From positions 62,001-126,000 of the forward strand of contig NZ_ML058624.1 in the NCBI RefSeq assembly GCF_003635165.1: 64,000 nt of DNA, read 5' to 3'. The notes under the pieces were generated by a model that did no database searches, was not told where the DNA came from, and worked only from the letters and a program-made list of their open reading frames with translations. The number at the start of each line of letters is the position of its first letter. Position 1 is the first letter of the stretch. Positions 14,331 through 23,167 of the stretch are shown in pieces. The stretch is from Burkholderia sp. Nafp2/4-1b (lineage in GTDB: Bacteria; Pseudomonadota; Gammaproteobacteria; Burkholderiales; Burkholderiaceae). Both the position numbers and the translations under genes were made by a program.

Positions 14331-15332
14331 ATGCATCTCGGAAAATCGTACAAGTTGTCGGAGTTCCTGATCTGGACACGCTGGAACATCTACGCGCTTT
14401 TCGTCTTCGGGACCGTACCGGTCATTCTGTACAAGTTCCTGTGCGTCACATGGTTGTCGATCCCGCTGACGATCGTGGTTCTCCTCGGAACCGCGACGTC
14501 GTTCATCGTCGGCTTCAAGAATGTCCAGACGTACAACCGCGCAACGGATGCGCTGGAAATCTGGACCGAAATCGTGGGCAAGAGCCGTCGCTGGGGCCAG
14601 CTCGCGCGCGATTTTTCCGGCGACGAAGCGATTTCCCGCACGTTGATCGATCGACACCTTGGATGGCTGACCGCGCTACGATACGAACTGCGTCGCCCTC
14701 GGGTCTGGGAAAGCACGAGCAAACGCTACAACGCGGAGTACCGCCGGTTCTATCGCGTTCCGGAGTGGGAACAGGACATCAGGGAAGTGTTGCTGAAATA
14801 CCTGTCGCCGTCTGAGACGGCACAGGCGCTCTCTTCCACGTCCATCGCGACATTCGTGCTGAACCTGCAATGCAGTGCGCTCAGGACGCTTCACGCGGCC
14901 GGTCAGCTGAATACGAGCTTCTATATGGAGCTGAACAAGACGACCGGGGATTTCATCGCGCTCCAGTCGAGATCGGAACGTTTCAAGAACTTCCCGTATC
15001 CGCGACAGTACGCGACCGTCAGCTCGCTGTTCGTCCGGTTCTTCTGCCTCTCCCTTCCGTTTGGTCTTCTGAGCGAATTCAACCGGCTGAACGATGGTGT
15101 GAGCGGTTTCATGCACGGCAACATGGTATGGCTGGTCGTGCCATGCAGCGTCGCGGTGTCGTGGATGTATACGTCGCTCGACCAGGTCGGCGAAAGCACC
15201 GAGAATCCGTTCGAAGGCGGTGCGAACGACGTTCCCATTTCGACGCTGTGCGCCACGATCGAGCGCGATCTGAAAGCGATGCTCGGAGATCCTGCCGACC
15301 ATCCGCGCGACCACACGATCATCGCGCTATAG
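14331..15332 (+). CDS. Bestrophin-family anion channel (UPF0187)
   Basis: The protein is 333 aa from the ATG at 14331. Two N-terminal membrane helices (about 20-60, ALFVFGTVPVILYKF and LTIVVLLGTATSFIVGF) are followed by a soluble helical part with NRATDALEIW, and two more membrane helices around 225-290 with SLPFGLL. This matches bacterial bestrophin homologues such as KpBest, pentameric ion channels in the inner membrane. The physiological role in bacteria is poorly known. The acidic end (GESTENPFEGGANDVPIS) corresponds to the conserved bestrophin signature around the Ca-clasp region. Confidence 0.85.
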   Translation: MHLGKSYKLSEFLIWTRWNIYALFVFGTVPVILYKFLCVTWLSIPLTIVVLLGTATSFIVGFKNVQTYNRATDALEIWTEIVGKSRRWGQLARDFSGDEAISRTLIDRHLGWLTALRYELRRPRVWESTSKRYNAEYRRFYRVPEWEQDIREVLLKYLSPSETAQALSSTSIATFVLNLQCSALRTLHAAGQLNTSFYMELNKTTGDFIALQSRSERFKNFPYPRQYATVSSLFVRFFCLSLPFGLLSEFNRLNDGVSGFMHGNMVWLVVPCSVAVSWMYTSLDQVGESTENPFEGGANDVPISTLCATIERDLKAMLGDPADHPRDHTIIAL

Positions 15333-15414
15333 GGAACCAGGCTCTTTCTCGCTGGCATCGGGCGCGAAGGTGGCGCACGTCCGTTCACCTGCGTACGATT
15401 CCCGGCGGCCTCGT

Positions 15415-15530
15415 TCAGTGCGCGCCCCCCGCCATGCCACCACCGTGCCTCGCGGGCTTGATGAGCCAGACCAGCGGCACGATTACGATGAAGATGATCG
15501 ACGACAACCAGCGCCCACCGATCGCGCCAC
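15415..15530 (-). pseudogene. C-terminal remnant of an EmrB/DHA2-type MFS pump
   Basis: On the minus strand the last 35-40 codons of a drug-efflux MFS protein are still readable (SSIIFIVIVPLVWLIKPAR followed by a Gly/His tail and a TGA at 15417-15415). Everything upstream is missing, and the sequence changes to the opposite-strand ohr fragment within about 30 bp. The remnant shows that a larger gene was removed by deletion. Confidence 0.6.
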
Positions 15531-15561
15531 CGCAGTCGTGGAAAATCCCTGCGCCCGGGTA

Positions 15562-15657
15562 TCCGCGGAACGTCTTGTCCGCGACACAGAACGCCTGTGC
15601 CCCTATGCAAAGATGGCGCGGCAGGGAATCTGCAGTGTCCTCGCCGTGTCAGCGTGA
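15562..15657 (+). pseudogene. C-terminal remnant of an ohr/OsmC gene
   Basis: The frame ends with RLVRDTERLCPYAKMARQG and a short tail, nearly the same as the C-terminus of the complete Ohr at 13709-14209 and carrying its resolving cysteine. The rest of the gene is absent. It abuts the C-terminal MFS remnant in opposite orientation, so two genes that once pointed towards each other now retain only their 3' ends. Confidence 0.65.
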
Positions 15658-15836
15658 ATGAATCTCGCTGGCATACGTGGCGAACGATTGGTGCCGAAGC
15701 GACAACAGAGTGCACACCCGCCCGGTACTACCGGCCCGCGGGACCCGCAATTACGATGGCTGCCAAGCTGGTCGTGCGATCAATCGCGATACGCAGGGCT
15801 GGCAGTACCCAATTCCACAAATCAGGAGAACAGATC

Positions 15837-16316
15837 ATGTCGCAACGTATCAACTACTTTCAGCAATCGCCGGAATTCACCAAGAAACTCGTCGAGCTCG
15901 ACGGGTTGTTTCAAAAGACGACGATCGAAGCGCCGGTCCGCGAACTCGTCGAGATTCGCGCATCACAACTGAACGGCTGCGCGTTTTGCGTCGACATGCA
16001 CGTCAAGATGGCCCGGATCCACGGCGAGCGCGAACTGCGCATGCATCACGTCTCGATCTGGCGCGAGTCGACGCTCTTTTCGCCGCGCGAACGCGCCGCG
16101 CTCGCATGGACCGAAGCGCTGACGCATCTTTCGTCGGATGGCTTGCCGGATGATCTCTACGAACGCGTGCGTACGCACTATTCCGAAAAGGAGCTGTCGG
16201 ATCTTACCTTCCTCGTCGGTGCGATCAACTGCTGGAACCGGCTGAACGTCGCGTTCCGCATCGTGCCCGGATCGTTCGACAAGACGTTCGGGCTCGACAA
16301 GGCCAACCTGGAGTAA
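15837..16316 (+). CDS. AhpD-like carboxymuconolactone decarboxylase-family protein
   Basis: The protein has 159 aa with AGGAGAA as Shine-Dalgarno. The CAFCVDMH motif at about residues 44-51 is the CxxC-x3-H active site of AhpD-type peroxidase-related proteins. ERAALAWTEALT and the INCWNRLNVAFR end are family hallmarks. It probably acts in thiol-based peroxide detoxification rather than in the protocatechuate pathway. The cupin gene follows 4 bp after the stop, which makes a two-gene operon. Confidence 0.85.
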   Translation: MSQRINYFQQSPEFTKKLVELDGLFQKTTIEAPVRELVEIRASQLNGCAFCVDMHVKMARIHGERELRMHHVSIWRESTLFSPRERAALAWTEALTHLSSDGLPDDLYERVRTHYSEKELSDLTFLVGAINCWNRLNVAFRIVPGSFDKTFGLDKANLE

Positions 16317-16320
16317 CGAC

Positions 16321-16725
16321 ATGAAACGCATCATGCTCGCACTTGCACCGCTCGCGCTGTCGCTGCTGATGCCCGTTCAGCCGGCCGCCGCCGCGCCGCA
16401 AGCGACCGTTACAACGCTGACCACGGAGCCGTTGCCCGAGTATCCCGGCAAGGAGGTCGAGATGATCGTCGTGGATTATCCACCCGGCAGCGTCGATCCC
16501 GTTCATCGTCACGATGCGCACGCATTTGTCTATGTGCTGGACGGCAGCATCGTGATGGGCCTGAATGGCGGGAAGGAAGTCACGCTCCACGCCGGCGATA
16601 CGTTCCACGAAGGCCCGAAAGACCTACACACGGTCGGCCGAAATGCCAGCAGCACGAAGCCGGCAAGATTCGTCGTTTTCCTGATCAAGAACAAGGGGGC
16701 GCCGGTCCTCACGCCCGTGAATTAG
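16321..16725 (+). CDS. Secreted cupin-domain protein
   Basis: The protein has 134 aa. A Sec signal peptide is clear (MKRIMLALAPLALSLLM, cleavage after the AAA near residue 24). A single small-barrel cupin follows with PVHRHDAHAFVYVLDG, where His residues and a glutamate-type position would bind a metal, and a second motif GDTFHEGPKDLHTVGRN. Its role is unknown. Coupling with the AhpD-like gene suggests a shared oxidative-stress or aromatic-degradation context. Confidence 0.85.
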   Translation: MKRIMLALAPLALSLLMPVQPAAAAPQATVTTLTTEPLPEYPGKEVEMIVVDYPPGSVDPVHRHDAHAFVYVLDGSIVMGLNGGKEVTLHAGDTFHEGPKDLHTVGRNASSTKPARFVVFLIKNKGAPVLTPVN

Positions 16726-16874
16726 CGCAATCGTTGTCGAGGTTCGGCAACGCCGGGCCGTTTCCCCGGTTTTGGTCGAGCCAATGCGGGCGCGGTCGCG
16801 CGCTACCTAGGTCGTACTTTTGGACCATGCCGTGCTGTTCAGCGTACCAAACTTAATCAATAGGACTATTGAAG

Positions 16875-17807
16875 ATGAGAGAAACAATCCGCAATGTGCA
16901 GCCGGTCACCGCCAACCTTGGAAAAGGCGGAGCAGGCGAACTCGTGCCTTCCCGCTATGCCGTGCGCGTCGGTGACGTCGACGTCGTGTTGATTAGCGAC
17001 GGCGTTTTGCCGCTGCCGACGTCCACCATGTCAACTAACGTGAGCGAAGCTGACCGCAATGAATGGTTCGACGGTCGTTTCCTCCAGCGCGACATGTTCG
17101 ACTGGGCGCTGAATATCGCGCTTGTGCGTAGCGGCGAACGCCTGATCCTGATCGATTCGGGCGTGGGTGACGGATTCGAATACTTCTCGCGCGCCGGTCG
17201 GTCGGTGATGCGCCTGGAAGCGGCCGGCATCGACCTGGCGGCGATCACCGATATCGTGATGACACATATGCACATGGATCATGTCGGCGGACTGAACGTT
17301 GATGGCGTCAAGGCCAAGCTGCGCCACGACGTGCGCATTCACGTGTCGGCCACGGAAATTGAATTCTGGAAAAACCCCGACTTCAGCAAGACGGTGATGC
17401 CGGAAACGGTACCTCCCGCGCTGCGCAAGGCCGCTGCAAAGTTCGCGGAACTCTACCGCGAAAACATCGTGCAGTTCGATCAGACCGTGGAAGTCGCCGC
17501 GGGTGTGTCGGCCCGCGTGACGGGTGGTCACCCGCCGGGACACTGCGTCGTGGACATCGCATCCAACGGCGAGAAACTGACGTTCGTGGGCGACGCGATT
17601 TTCGAAGTCAACTTCGACAATCCCGATTGGCAAAATGGCTTCGAGCATGATCCGCAAGGCGCTATCGACGTGCGTATGGCGCTGCTCAACGAAGCGGCTG
17701 ACACCGGCGCACTGCTGGCCGCGGCGCATGTCGCGTTCCCCTCCATCGGTCACATTGCAAAGAGCGGTGAAGGTTTCCGCTTCGTGCCGGTGCAGTGGGA
17801 CTACTGA
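16875..17807 (+). CDS. Metallo-beta-lactamase-fold hydrolase
   Basis: The protein is 310 aa from the ATG at 16875 (a TTG two codons upstream is less likely). The metal motif THMHMDHVGG (HxHxDH) lies near residue 135. GGHPPGHCV and the FVGDAIF aspartate supply further ligands. LILIDSGVGDGFEYF is the typical first strand-loop. This form resembles the AHL lactonase / quinone-type MBL hydrolases of unclear substrate. No signal peptide is seen. A perfect intrinsic terminator follows at 17862. Confidence 0.88.
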   Translation: MRETIRNVQPVTANLGKGGAGELVPSRYAVRVGDVDVVLISDGVLPLPTSTMSTNVSEADRNEWFDGRFLQRDMFDWALNIALVRSGERLILIDSGVGDGFEYFSRAGRSVMRLEAAGIDLAAITDIVMTHMHMDHVGGLNVDGVKAKLRHDVRIHVSATEIEFWKNPDFSKTVMPETVPPALRKAAAKFAELYRENIVQFDQTVEVAAGVSARVTGGHPPGHCVVDIASNGEKLTFVGDAIFEVNFDNPDWQNGFEHDPQGAIDVRMALLNEAADTGALLAAAHVAFPSIGHIAKSGEGFRFVPVQWDY

Positions 17808-17861
17808 TCGACGCTCGACGATCGACCATAGTCGGATAGGTTGCCCTGACGATTGCCGGAG

Positions 17862-17899
17862 AACCGCCGCGAGCTCACATGACTCGCGGCGGTTTTTTT
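17862..17899 (+). terminator. Intrinsic terminator after the MBL hydrolase gene
   Basis: A 12-bp perfect stem (AACCGCCGCGAG with CTCGCGGCGGTT) encloses a 9-nt loop and runs into a T7 tract. It ends the 16875-17807 transcript. Confidence 0.85.
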
Positions 17900-18159
17900 G
17901 CAAATAACCGCTGGTCCAGCGCGGTGGCCACTCGTTCAAAGGCACTTGCACGCTCATTCAGCGCCCGCCGCTGCTGCTCTCGTATAAGCATGCGCCCGAC
18001 CTCGCCGGCACGAGCGACGATCGAATCGGCTGAAAGCCCTGCCAACGATGTTGCAGCGAAGGCAACACCGTGGTCCGCGAATCTGCCTTCCGGGGCGAAT
18101 CGCTACACGATACGGTTGATACCGTTGTACTGAACTCTTACCCTTCAACGGAGCACATC
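17900..18159. other. Intergenic region upstream of the PEBP gene
   Basis: On the minus strand a short open frame without a start (about 17878-18100) reads as an Ala/Arg-rich helical tail ending FAKKPPRVM. An upstream TAG in the same frame suggests it is either noise or the end of a lost regulator gene. Nothing else is recognised, and the PEBP promoter must lie here. Confidence 0.3.
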
Positions 18160-18738
18160 ATGCGATCGAGGATTTTATTTCCCGCGATTCTATGCACTTC
18201 AGCGGCACTAGCGGTCATCCCGGCGACAGCCAGCGCGGCGCCGTTCGCAATCAGGGTTGATGATCTCAGTCACGGACGCTTTACGAATGAACACGTGTAT
18301 GGAGGCTTTGGCTGTCACGGTCAGAACGTTTCGCCCCGCATTTCGTGGACTCACGTTCCGCGCGGCACGAAGAGCATCGTCGTGACAATGTTCGACCCCG
18401 ATGCGCCGACCGGCGGCCTCGGCTGGACCCATTGGGAGATCGTCAATATTCCACCTTCGGAGTCGTCGATCGAAAAAGGCGCTTCCGGCAATCCGAAGTT
18501 CTTGCCGGCGGGCGCTGTCGAGACGTTGACGGACTTTGGCGAATCCAGATACGGTGGGCCCTGCCCGCCTCAGGGGGCGTCGCATCGATATGTCGTGACG
18601 GCGTCGGCCTTGGACGTGGCAAAAATTGACGTGGCGCCGGCGGCGAGTCCTGCGCTCGTCGCCTATCAGATGCACGGGAAAATCATCGCTCAGGCGAAGT
18701 ACGTCGCCAGATATCATCGCGCCTTGACTAACGATTGA
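18160..18738 (+). CDS. YbhB/YbcL-family (PEBP-like) periplasmic protein
   Basis: The protein is 192 aa from the ATG at 18160 (GGAG upstream). A Sec signal peptide covers about residues 1-25. The PEBP core follows: GQNVSPRISW, TMFDPDAPTGG, WTHWEIVNIP and the GPCPPQGASHRY signature. Bacterial PEBP homologues are implicated in kinase or lipid-ligand binding, but their true role is unknown. An inserted stretch around residues 100-125 is normal for the family. Transcribed alone. Confidence 0.88.
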   Translation: MRSRILFPAILCTSAALAVIPATASAAPFAIRVDDLSHGRFTNEHVYGGFGCHGQNVSPRISWTHVPRGTKSIVVTMFDPDAPTGGLGWTHWEIVNIPPSESSIEKGASGNPKFLPAGAVETLTDFGESRYGGPCPPQGASHRYVVTASALDVAKIDVAPAASPALVAYQMHGKIIAQAKYVARYHRALTND

Positions 18739-18816
18739 TGGTTGCAATTACGCCAATGACATTCCACCATCATTTTTAAACAGCTGGAAGGGGGTGCGGC
18801 GGAATTCTTGGACTGG

Positions 18817-18961
18817 TTATGTCGTCAGCCCGAGGCTTGCTCGGTATTCGATCGGACTGAGTGAACCAAGCGAGATCTTGATCCGTTTCTCGTTGTACCA
18901 GCGAATGTACGAGTCAACGACCTCAATGAACTGGTCGGTGCTGACGGTCTGCCAGTCCTGA
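18817..18961 (-). pseudogene. IS3-family transposase OrfB, C-terminal fragment
   Basis: Minus-strand codons read EVVDSYIRWYNEKRIKI followed by LGSLSPIEYRASLGL and a TAA at 18819-18817, the hallmark end of the DDE transposase OrfB of IS3-family elements (IS150-like group). About 48 codons remain. The sequence changes abruptly at about 18961. The element is dead and incomplete. Confidence 0.75.
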
Positions 18962-18999
18962 GAGTAAAACAGTTACGCGAATTCCGGCAACTGGTCGTA

Positions 19000-19359
19000 T
19001 CACCGGTGGAAATGCCCTGGCTGAAAGACGCGTAAAGGATGTTCGGACGGAAGCCGACGGAGAATGACTCCCGTTCTGGAGCCGGGTCCGAATCTCCAGC
19101 GCACGCTGTCGGATACACATACCTCGAGTTGGAATCGCGCGTCGAACTGAACCGATTCAAGGTCCTTCGACGCCAGACCGACCTCCCCTGCAAATCGAGC
19201 CGCAGGCCCGGCGCAGCCGTGATTCCACTGCACCACACCCACACCCACACCACCCGCCCCCGTCCCGGCCGGCATCCCGGCGGCGCCGCAGCCCAGGAGT
19301 CGGCGGCTCGGCAGGCTGGCGGGCCCGCCGATCATCGTGCTTTTCAAGCGGGCACTCAT
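19000..19359 (-). CDS. Hypothetical protein, doubtful
   Basis: The frame gives 119 aa from the ATG at 19359, which forms an ATGA with the preceding 88-aa frame. The product begins MSARLKSTMIGGPASLPSRR and has a Gly/Val-rich stretch encoded by a CACACCC-type simple repeat near 19221-19260. The C-terminal part looks like out-of-frame sequence and may result from truncation by the neighbouring IS3 relic. No domain is recognised. Confidence 0.35.
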   Translation of the reverse strand: MSARLKSTMIGGPASLPSRRLLGCGAAGMPAGTGAGGVGVGVVQWNHGCAGPAARFAGEVGLASKDLESVQFDARFQLEVCVSDSVRWRFGPGSRTGVILRRLPSEHPLRVFQPGHFHR

Positions 19360-19622
19360 GCGCGCTGGCACCGCCATCCGGAAGCTGCCATCGTGTCGAC
19401 GCCGTTCACGTTCGACATGCTGATTTCGAACAGGTCGCGGCCGGGCATGACGGGTATCTGGACGGTCATCTCGCAGCGGTCGTCGGCGAGTGGCTTCAAC
19501 AGCTGGTAGTTGAAGTGACGGCGTATGCGATACGCGACGGTCTGACGGGCGTGCCCGGTTCGGCCGAGTTTCCGGCCGAGGAATCGTTGCGTTGACGCTC
19601 GGGCGGTAGCCGGGGCCAGCAT
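19356..19622 (-). CDS. Hypothetical protein, doubtful
   Basis: The frame can give up to 88 aa. The credible part is the C-terminal 55 residues (FNYQLLKPLADDRCEMTVQI onward), which has normal amino-acid variety and a beta-like pattern. The N-terminal part is Arg-rich and the true start is unclear. It is coupled by ATGA to the frame at 19000-19359. The cluster could be a damaged remnant of a secreted-protein locus, but no family is recognised. Confidence 0.35.
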   Translation of the reverse strand: MLAPATARASTQRFLGRKLGRTGHARQTVAYRIRRHFNYQLLKPLADDRCEMTVQIPVMPGRDLFEISMSNVNGVDTMAASGWRCQRA

Positions 19623-19699
19623 GCCGGCCCCGGGCCACGCACTCGCTGCAAGCGGCGGGCCTCGCCCCGATCGAGACCGCCGGCCGCGCCGGACCGCGG

Positions 19700-20281
19700 C
19701 TACTGCGTACCCATCGTGCCGTACGAAGAGTTGAGCGAAGGCGACGACAGCAGATGCGTCCCGTCACTGGAGTCCGCGCGGGCCCGGATGAGCGGTGTCT
19801 TTTCGTCCTGTGCCTGCGTGCCGGGCAATCCTGACGGAGCGGGCTCACCGACACGCGCACTGCCGACGCGATCGGAAAACTGGCTCCTTGCCTGGTCCCA
19901 CATCGTCTTGCCGTCGTTCAGCACCACGTCGCCGATCCCGAACGGCAGGCCGCCCACGGCGCCCGTCCACGTCGCGTCCGCGAGTCCGAGGCTCCACGGC
20001 TTGTGCTCGATCCCGTTGGTCGCCATCTGCGTCAAGTCGTTTGCCGCGATGCCCTCCGTGACGTTCACCAGCATCCTGATCCCGGTTCGCGCCAACAGGC
20101 TCGGTATCGCCTTGATCGCATCCGCGGCCAACGTCGGCATGCCTATTTCCGTCGACTCAATTTGTCGGATTTGATCAAGAATCCGGCGCAGATTGCGCTT
20201 CCGGTTTCCATTAGACTTACTCGCATATAGGTAACGATCCGTAATACAGCAGCGAGACATGCGAACCCATGGGAAGCGCAC
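19700..20281 (-). CDS. Hypothetical protein
   Basis: The frame gives 193 aa as called, or 146 aa if translation starts at the internal ATG at 20140. The sequence from there (MPTLAADAIKAIPSLLARTG) has two amphipathic helices, a Gly-rich hydrophobic middle (TGAVGGLPFGIGDVVL) and a Ser/Thr/Pro/Gly-rich C-terminal third that looks disordered. That composition recalls secreted effector-type proteins, but nothing identifies a secretion system here. AT content is somewhat higher near its 5' end than in neighbouring genes, which suggests acquired DNA. Confidence 0.5.
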   Translation of the reverse strand: MRFPWVRMSRCCITDRYLYASKSNGNRKRNLRRILDQIRQIESTEIGMPTLAADAIKAIPSLLARTGIRMLVNVTEGIAANDLTQMATNGIEHKPWSLGLADATWTGAVGGLPFGIGDVVLNDGKTMWDQARSQFSDRVGSARVGEPAPSGLPGTQAQDEKTPLIRARADSSDGTHLLSSPSLNSSYGTMGTQ

Positions 20282-20788
20282 GTCTGAATGAAACGATTGC
20301 CTGCGGACGTGTACCGCACGGCGTCGGCCCGATCGCCGGATGCATGAGCATGGGGTGAAAGTCGGTCTAATTATAAGTTATGCGAATGAAGCAGTATTGA
20401 CGAAATCCGGTGCCGATTGCGGTCGCCGGGCTTGATTGCGCAAGCGAGTCGCTTCGGAGAACGGTCCACGCGGCAGGACCAGGTGGGCGCGCCAAATCGC
20501 TAACGGGCGCGCGATGTTGGGGGGGGGCGTCGCCATGTGTCGATCACGGTGCCATGTGGTCGGCGTGCGACAGCGATCGGAGTTACGCATGCCGGTGCGT
20601 CGCAGGTGATGCGGGCACTTCGCCGTTCCGCGGGACGGGGTTGGGTAGAGGATCGAGGGGGATCTTCGATCGCGTCGTCGCCGCATGGGCGTTCACGGCC
20701 ACGAGCGATGCCAGTGCCGCGGCGGTGCGTGTCGACGTTCGGCGATGTCTGATGCCACGCACGATACGAACAATCAAGTACACGACCG
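20282..20788. other. Intergenic region before the YjbH gene
   Basis: This 507-bp stretch holds a G9 run near 20519 and no convincing gene on either strand. It should contain the promoter of the YjbH/lipoprotein unit. The first 120 bp is relatively AT-rich (TAATTATAAGTTATGCGAAT near 20369). Confidence 0.4.
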
Positions 20789-23113
20789 ATGATGATCAAG
20801 CTACGTGCGAACGCGACTACGAACAAGCCGGCGGTCATTGCCCTGGGAGCAGCGTTGGCATTTTCCCTGCCGGCTGGTGCGGCGGGCACGCCGGCGCTGA
20901 CATCGCTGGGGCAGTCCGGCGGGCTCTTGATTCCATACGGATTCACGCTGCCTGAAGGAACATTCGAGGGGCAATACAACAACTACATCGATCCACGGTT
21001 CGGGAAGCAGACGACGAGTTCGGACATCGTCTGGGGCGCGATCGGCCTGTTTCCCCACGTGGAGATATCCGGCGGTCTGGCGAACTATCCAGGCGACGTA
21101 CGCCCGAAGGTGCCGGGCTACGACCACATCGTGCTTCGGCATCTGATGGCGAACGCAAAGGTCTCGATTCCGAAGTTCTTCGCATACCAGCCGGACATCG
21201 CGATCGGCATCAATGACGTTGGCGGGCAAACGCATTACTTCCGGTCCACCTACGGTGTCGTATCGCAAGTGCTCGGGCCCGCGACGCTGACGGTCGGCTA
21301 CGGGCACGGCGACCGGCTCGACGGGGTGTTCGGCGGCGCAGAACTTCGGCTGTGGCACACGGGCCTGTCGCTGCTGGCTGAGCACGATTCGAAAACGCCC
21401 TATGCGGGCATCCGCTTCCAGTCGCCGCCGATCAAGTGGCTGGCCGACGCGAGCCTCGTGGGCACCGTGATGCGCTCGCTGAGGCATACGGACACGATCG
21501 CGCCGCGCACGTCGTTCTCGATCGGCGTGCAGATTCCGCTCGGCAGGCGGTTCGATGCCGCGCGCTGCGGCGACGGCTTGTGCAGCGACGCGCCGGTTGT
21601 CGCGGCAGGCACATCGGTGCCGGACGACGTGCGCGCAGCGGACGACGACACGCTGCGACCTGCGGCCGCGCTCGCGCCGCTCAGGGCATTCACGCGGATC
21701 GAGCCTGCCACGCCTGCGCCGGCGGACGCGTCACCCGACGATCGAGTCATGCCGTCGCTTCACACGCCGCCGGATCTCGTTCGGACCGCCGCGCCGGCAG
21801 TCGACGCGGCGCCGGACTCGGCGGCGCTCGACAGGATCGTGCGCGCGCTGACGGACGCCGGGCTCGAGCGCGTGCGCGCCGGCATGGCGGGCGCGGATCT
21901 CGTCGTCGAATATGAAAACCACCGCTACAACCAGAACGAGGCGGACGCGCTGGGCATCGCGCTCGGCGCGGCAGCGGAGTACGCGCCGAAGGGCGTCGAG
22001 ACCGTGCGCGTCGTGATCAAGAAGGCGAACGAGCCGGTGAGCGAGGTGAGCGTCGATCGGGCCGACTACGCGCGCTTCGTCGCGGGTGGCGCGTCGACCG
22101 CCGCCGGCGCGTCGCTGTCGATGCGCACGCGGCCGACGCACCATGCGGATTCGATTGAGTGGGTGGGCAACGCCCGCGCGCACGGGCTCGTACGGATCCA
22201 GATCGCGCCGGTCACGCGCTACCTCTACGGCACTGACTACGGCAACTTCGACTACTCCGTGGGGGCGAAAATCCAGGGCTTCGTGCCGCTGTGGCGCGGC
22301 GCGGAACTGTATTCGAGCGTGATCGTGCCGATCGCGAACAGCAAGAACATGGACAACGGCCGCGTCTACGACCAATACCGCTTGCGCGGCGGGCTGTCGA
22401 CCGTTGCGCTCGTGCAGAGCTTCTGGATTGCGCCGCGCGTTTTCAACGTGACCGCGCTCGGCAAGTTCGACCTCCAGTACCTGGGCGTCGAGAACGAGAC
22501 GACCGCGTTCGTACCGGGCCGTCCCGACGTGGTGCGGCTGAAGCTCGCCTATCTGCATCACGAGCCGGGCAAGGATGCGCTGCCGGCGGAGAAGAACGCG
22601 CTGCTCACGTACCGGTGGGTCGAGCCCGCGTGGAAGATGTGGATCGAGGCGGGCGTCGCGCGCTATGTCGGTGGCGACAAGGGCCCGCTGATCACGTTGA
22701 CGCGCTGGTTCGACGACGTGTCGTTCAGCGTGCAGGGATGGCACAGCGGCCACGGCTCGTTCGTCGGCGCGTCGGTCAGTTTCCCGTTGACGCCGCGCCA
22801 GGGCATGAAGCCGGGGATCGTGCAGATCAACGGGCCCGAGCAGTTCTCGCTCAATTTCCGCACGCGTGTCGGATCGTCGAACTATCTCGCGCACGACGGC
22901 GCCGAGAATCTCGACTTTGCCTACGACGCGCAACAGTTCCTGCTCAACCAGGGGCGCTTCAGCGCCGAGTACTTCGCGACGCAGCTTTACCGGATGCGCG
23001 ATGCATACAAGCGCTACGTGCATTCCGCCGGCGTGGCGCCGCCCGCGACGGAGGCGGCGCTGCCGGCTGACGGCGTGCAGCCGTCGGCCGCGCGCGAGGC
23101 AAGCATTCAATGA
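20789..23113 (+). CDS. YjbH/GfcD-family outer-membrane protein
   Basis: The protein has 774 aa with an N-terminal signal peptide (about 1-32). It has two beta-rich parts. The first (about 35-250, with SLGQSGGLLIPYGF and EGQYNNYIDPRFG) resembles the YjbH beta-barrel. The second (about 430-760, with LYSSVIVPIANSKNMDNGRVYDQYRLRGG) matches the conserved C-terminal YjbH domain. A low-complexity Pro/Ala linker joins them. Family members (E. coli YjbH, GfcD) act in the export of extracellular polysaccharide, usually in yjbEFGH-type operons. Here only a lipoprotein gene follows, so the rest of an export operon is absent. Confidence 0.85.
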   Translation: MMIKLRANATTNKPAVIALGAALAFSLPAGAAGTPALTSLGQSGGLLIPYGFTLPEGTFEGQYNNYIDPRFGKQTTSSDIVWGAIGLFPHVEISGGLANYPGDVRPKVPGYDHIVLRHLMANAKVSIPKFFAYQPDIAIGINDVGGQTHYFRSTYGVVSQVLGPATLTVGYGHGDRLDGVFGGAELRLWHTGLSLLAEHDSKTPYAGIRFQSPPIKWLADASLVGTVMRSLRHTDTIAPRTSFSIGVQIPLGRRFDAARCGDGLCSDAPVVAAGTSVPDDVRAADDDTLRPAAALAPLRAFTRIEPATPAPADASPDDRVMPSLHTPPDLVRTAAPAVDAAPDSAALDRIVRALTDAGLERVRAGMAGADLVVEYENHRYNQNEADALGIALGAAAEYAPKGVETVRVVIKKANEPVSEVSVDRADYARFVAGGASTAAGASLSMRTRPTHHADSIEWVGNARAHGLVRIQIAPVTRYLYGTDYGNFDYSVGAKIQGFVPLWRGAELYSSVIVPIANSKNMDNGRVYDQYRLRGGLSTVALVQSFWIAPRVFNVTALGKFDLQYLGVENETTAFVPGRPDVVRLKLAYLHHEPGKDALPAEKNALLTYRWVEPAWKMWIEAGVARYVGGDKGPLITLTRWFDDVSFSVQGWHSGHGSFVGASVSFPLTPRQGMKPGIVQINGPEQFSLNFRTRVGSSNYLAHDGAENLDFAYDAQQFLLNQGRFSAEYFATQLYRMRDAYKRYVHSAGVAPPATEAALPADGVQPSAAREASIQ

Positions 23114-23167
23114 TGGAGGGACCGGAGAGTCCTCGGGAAAATCGAGTTGATCTAACGGAGAAAATCA

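Noticed and set aside
19221..19260. CACACCC-type simple repeat as a possible phase-variable tract
   Set aside because: The units are irregular and few, the frame it lies in is doubtful, and no promoter or start codon depends on it.
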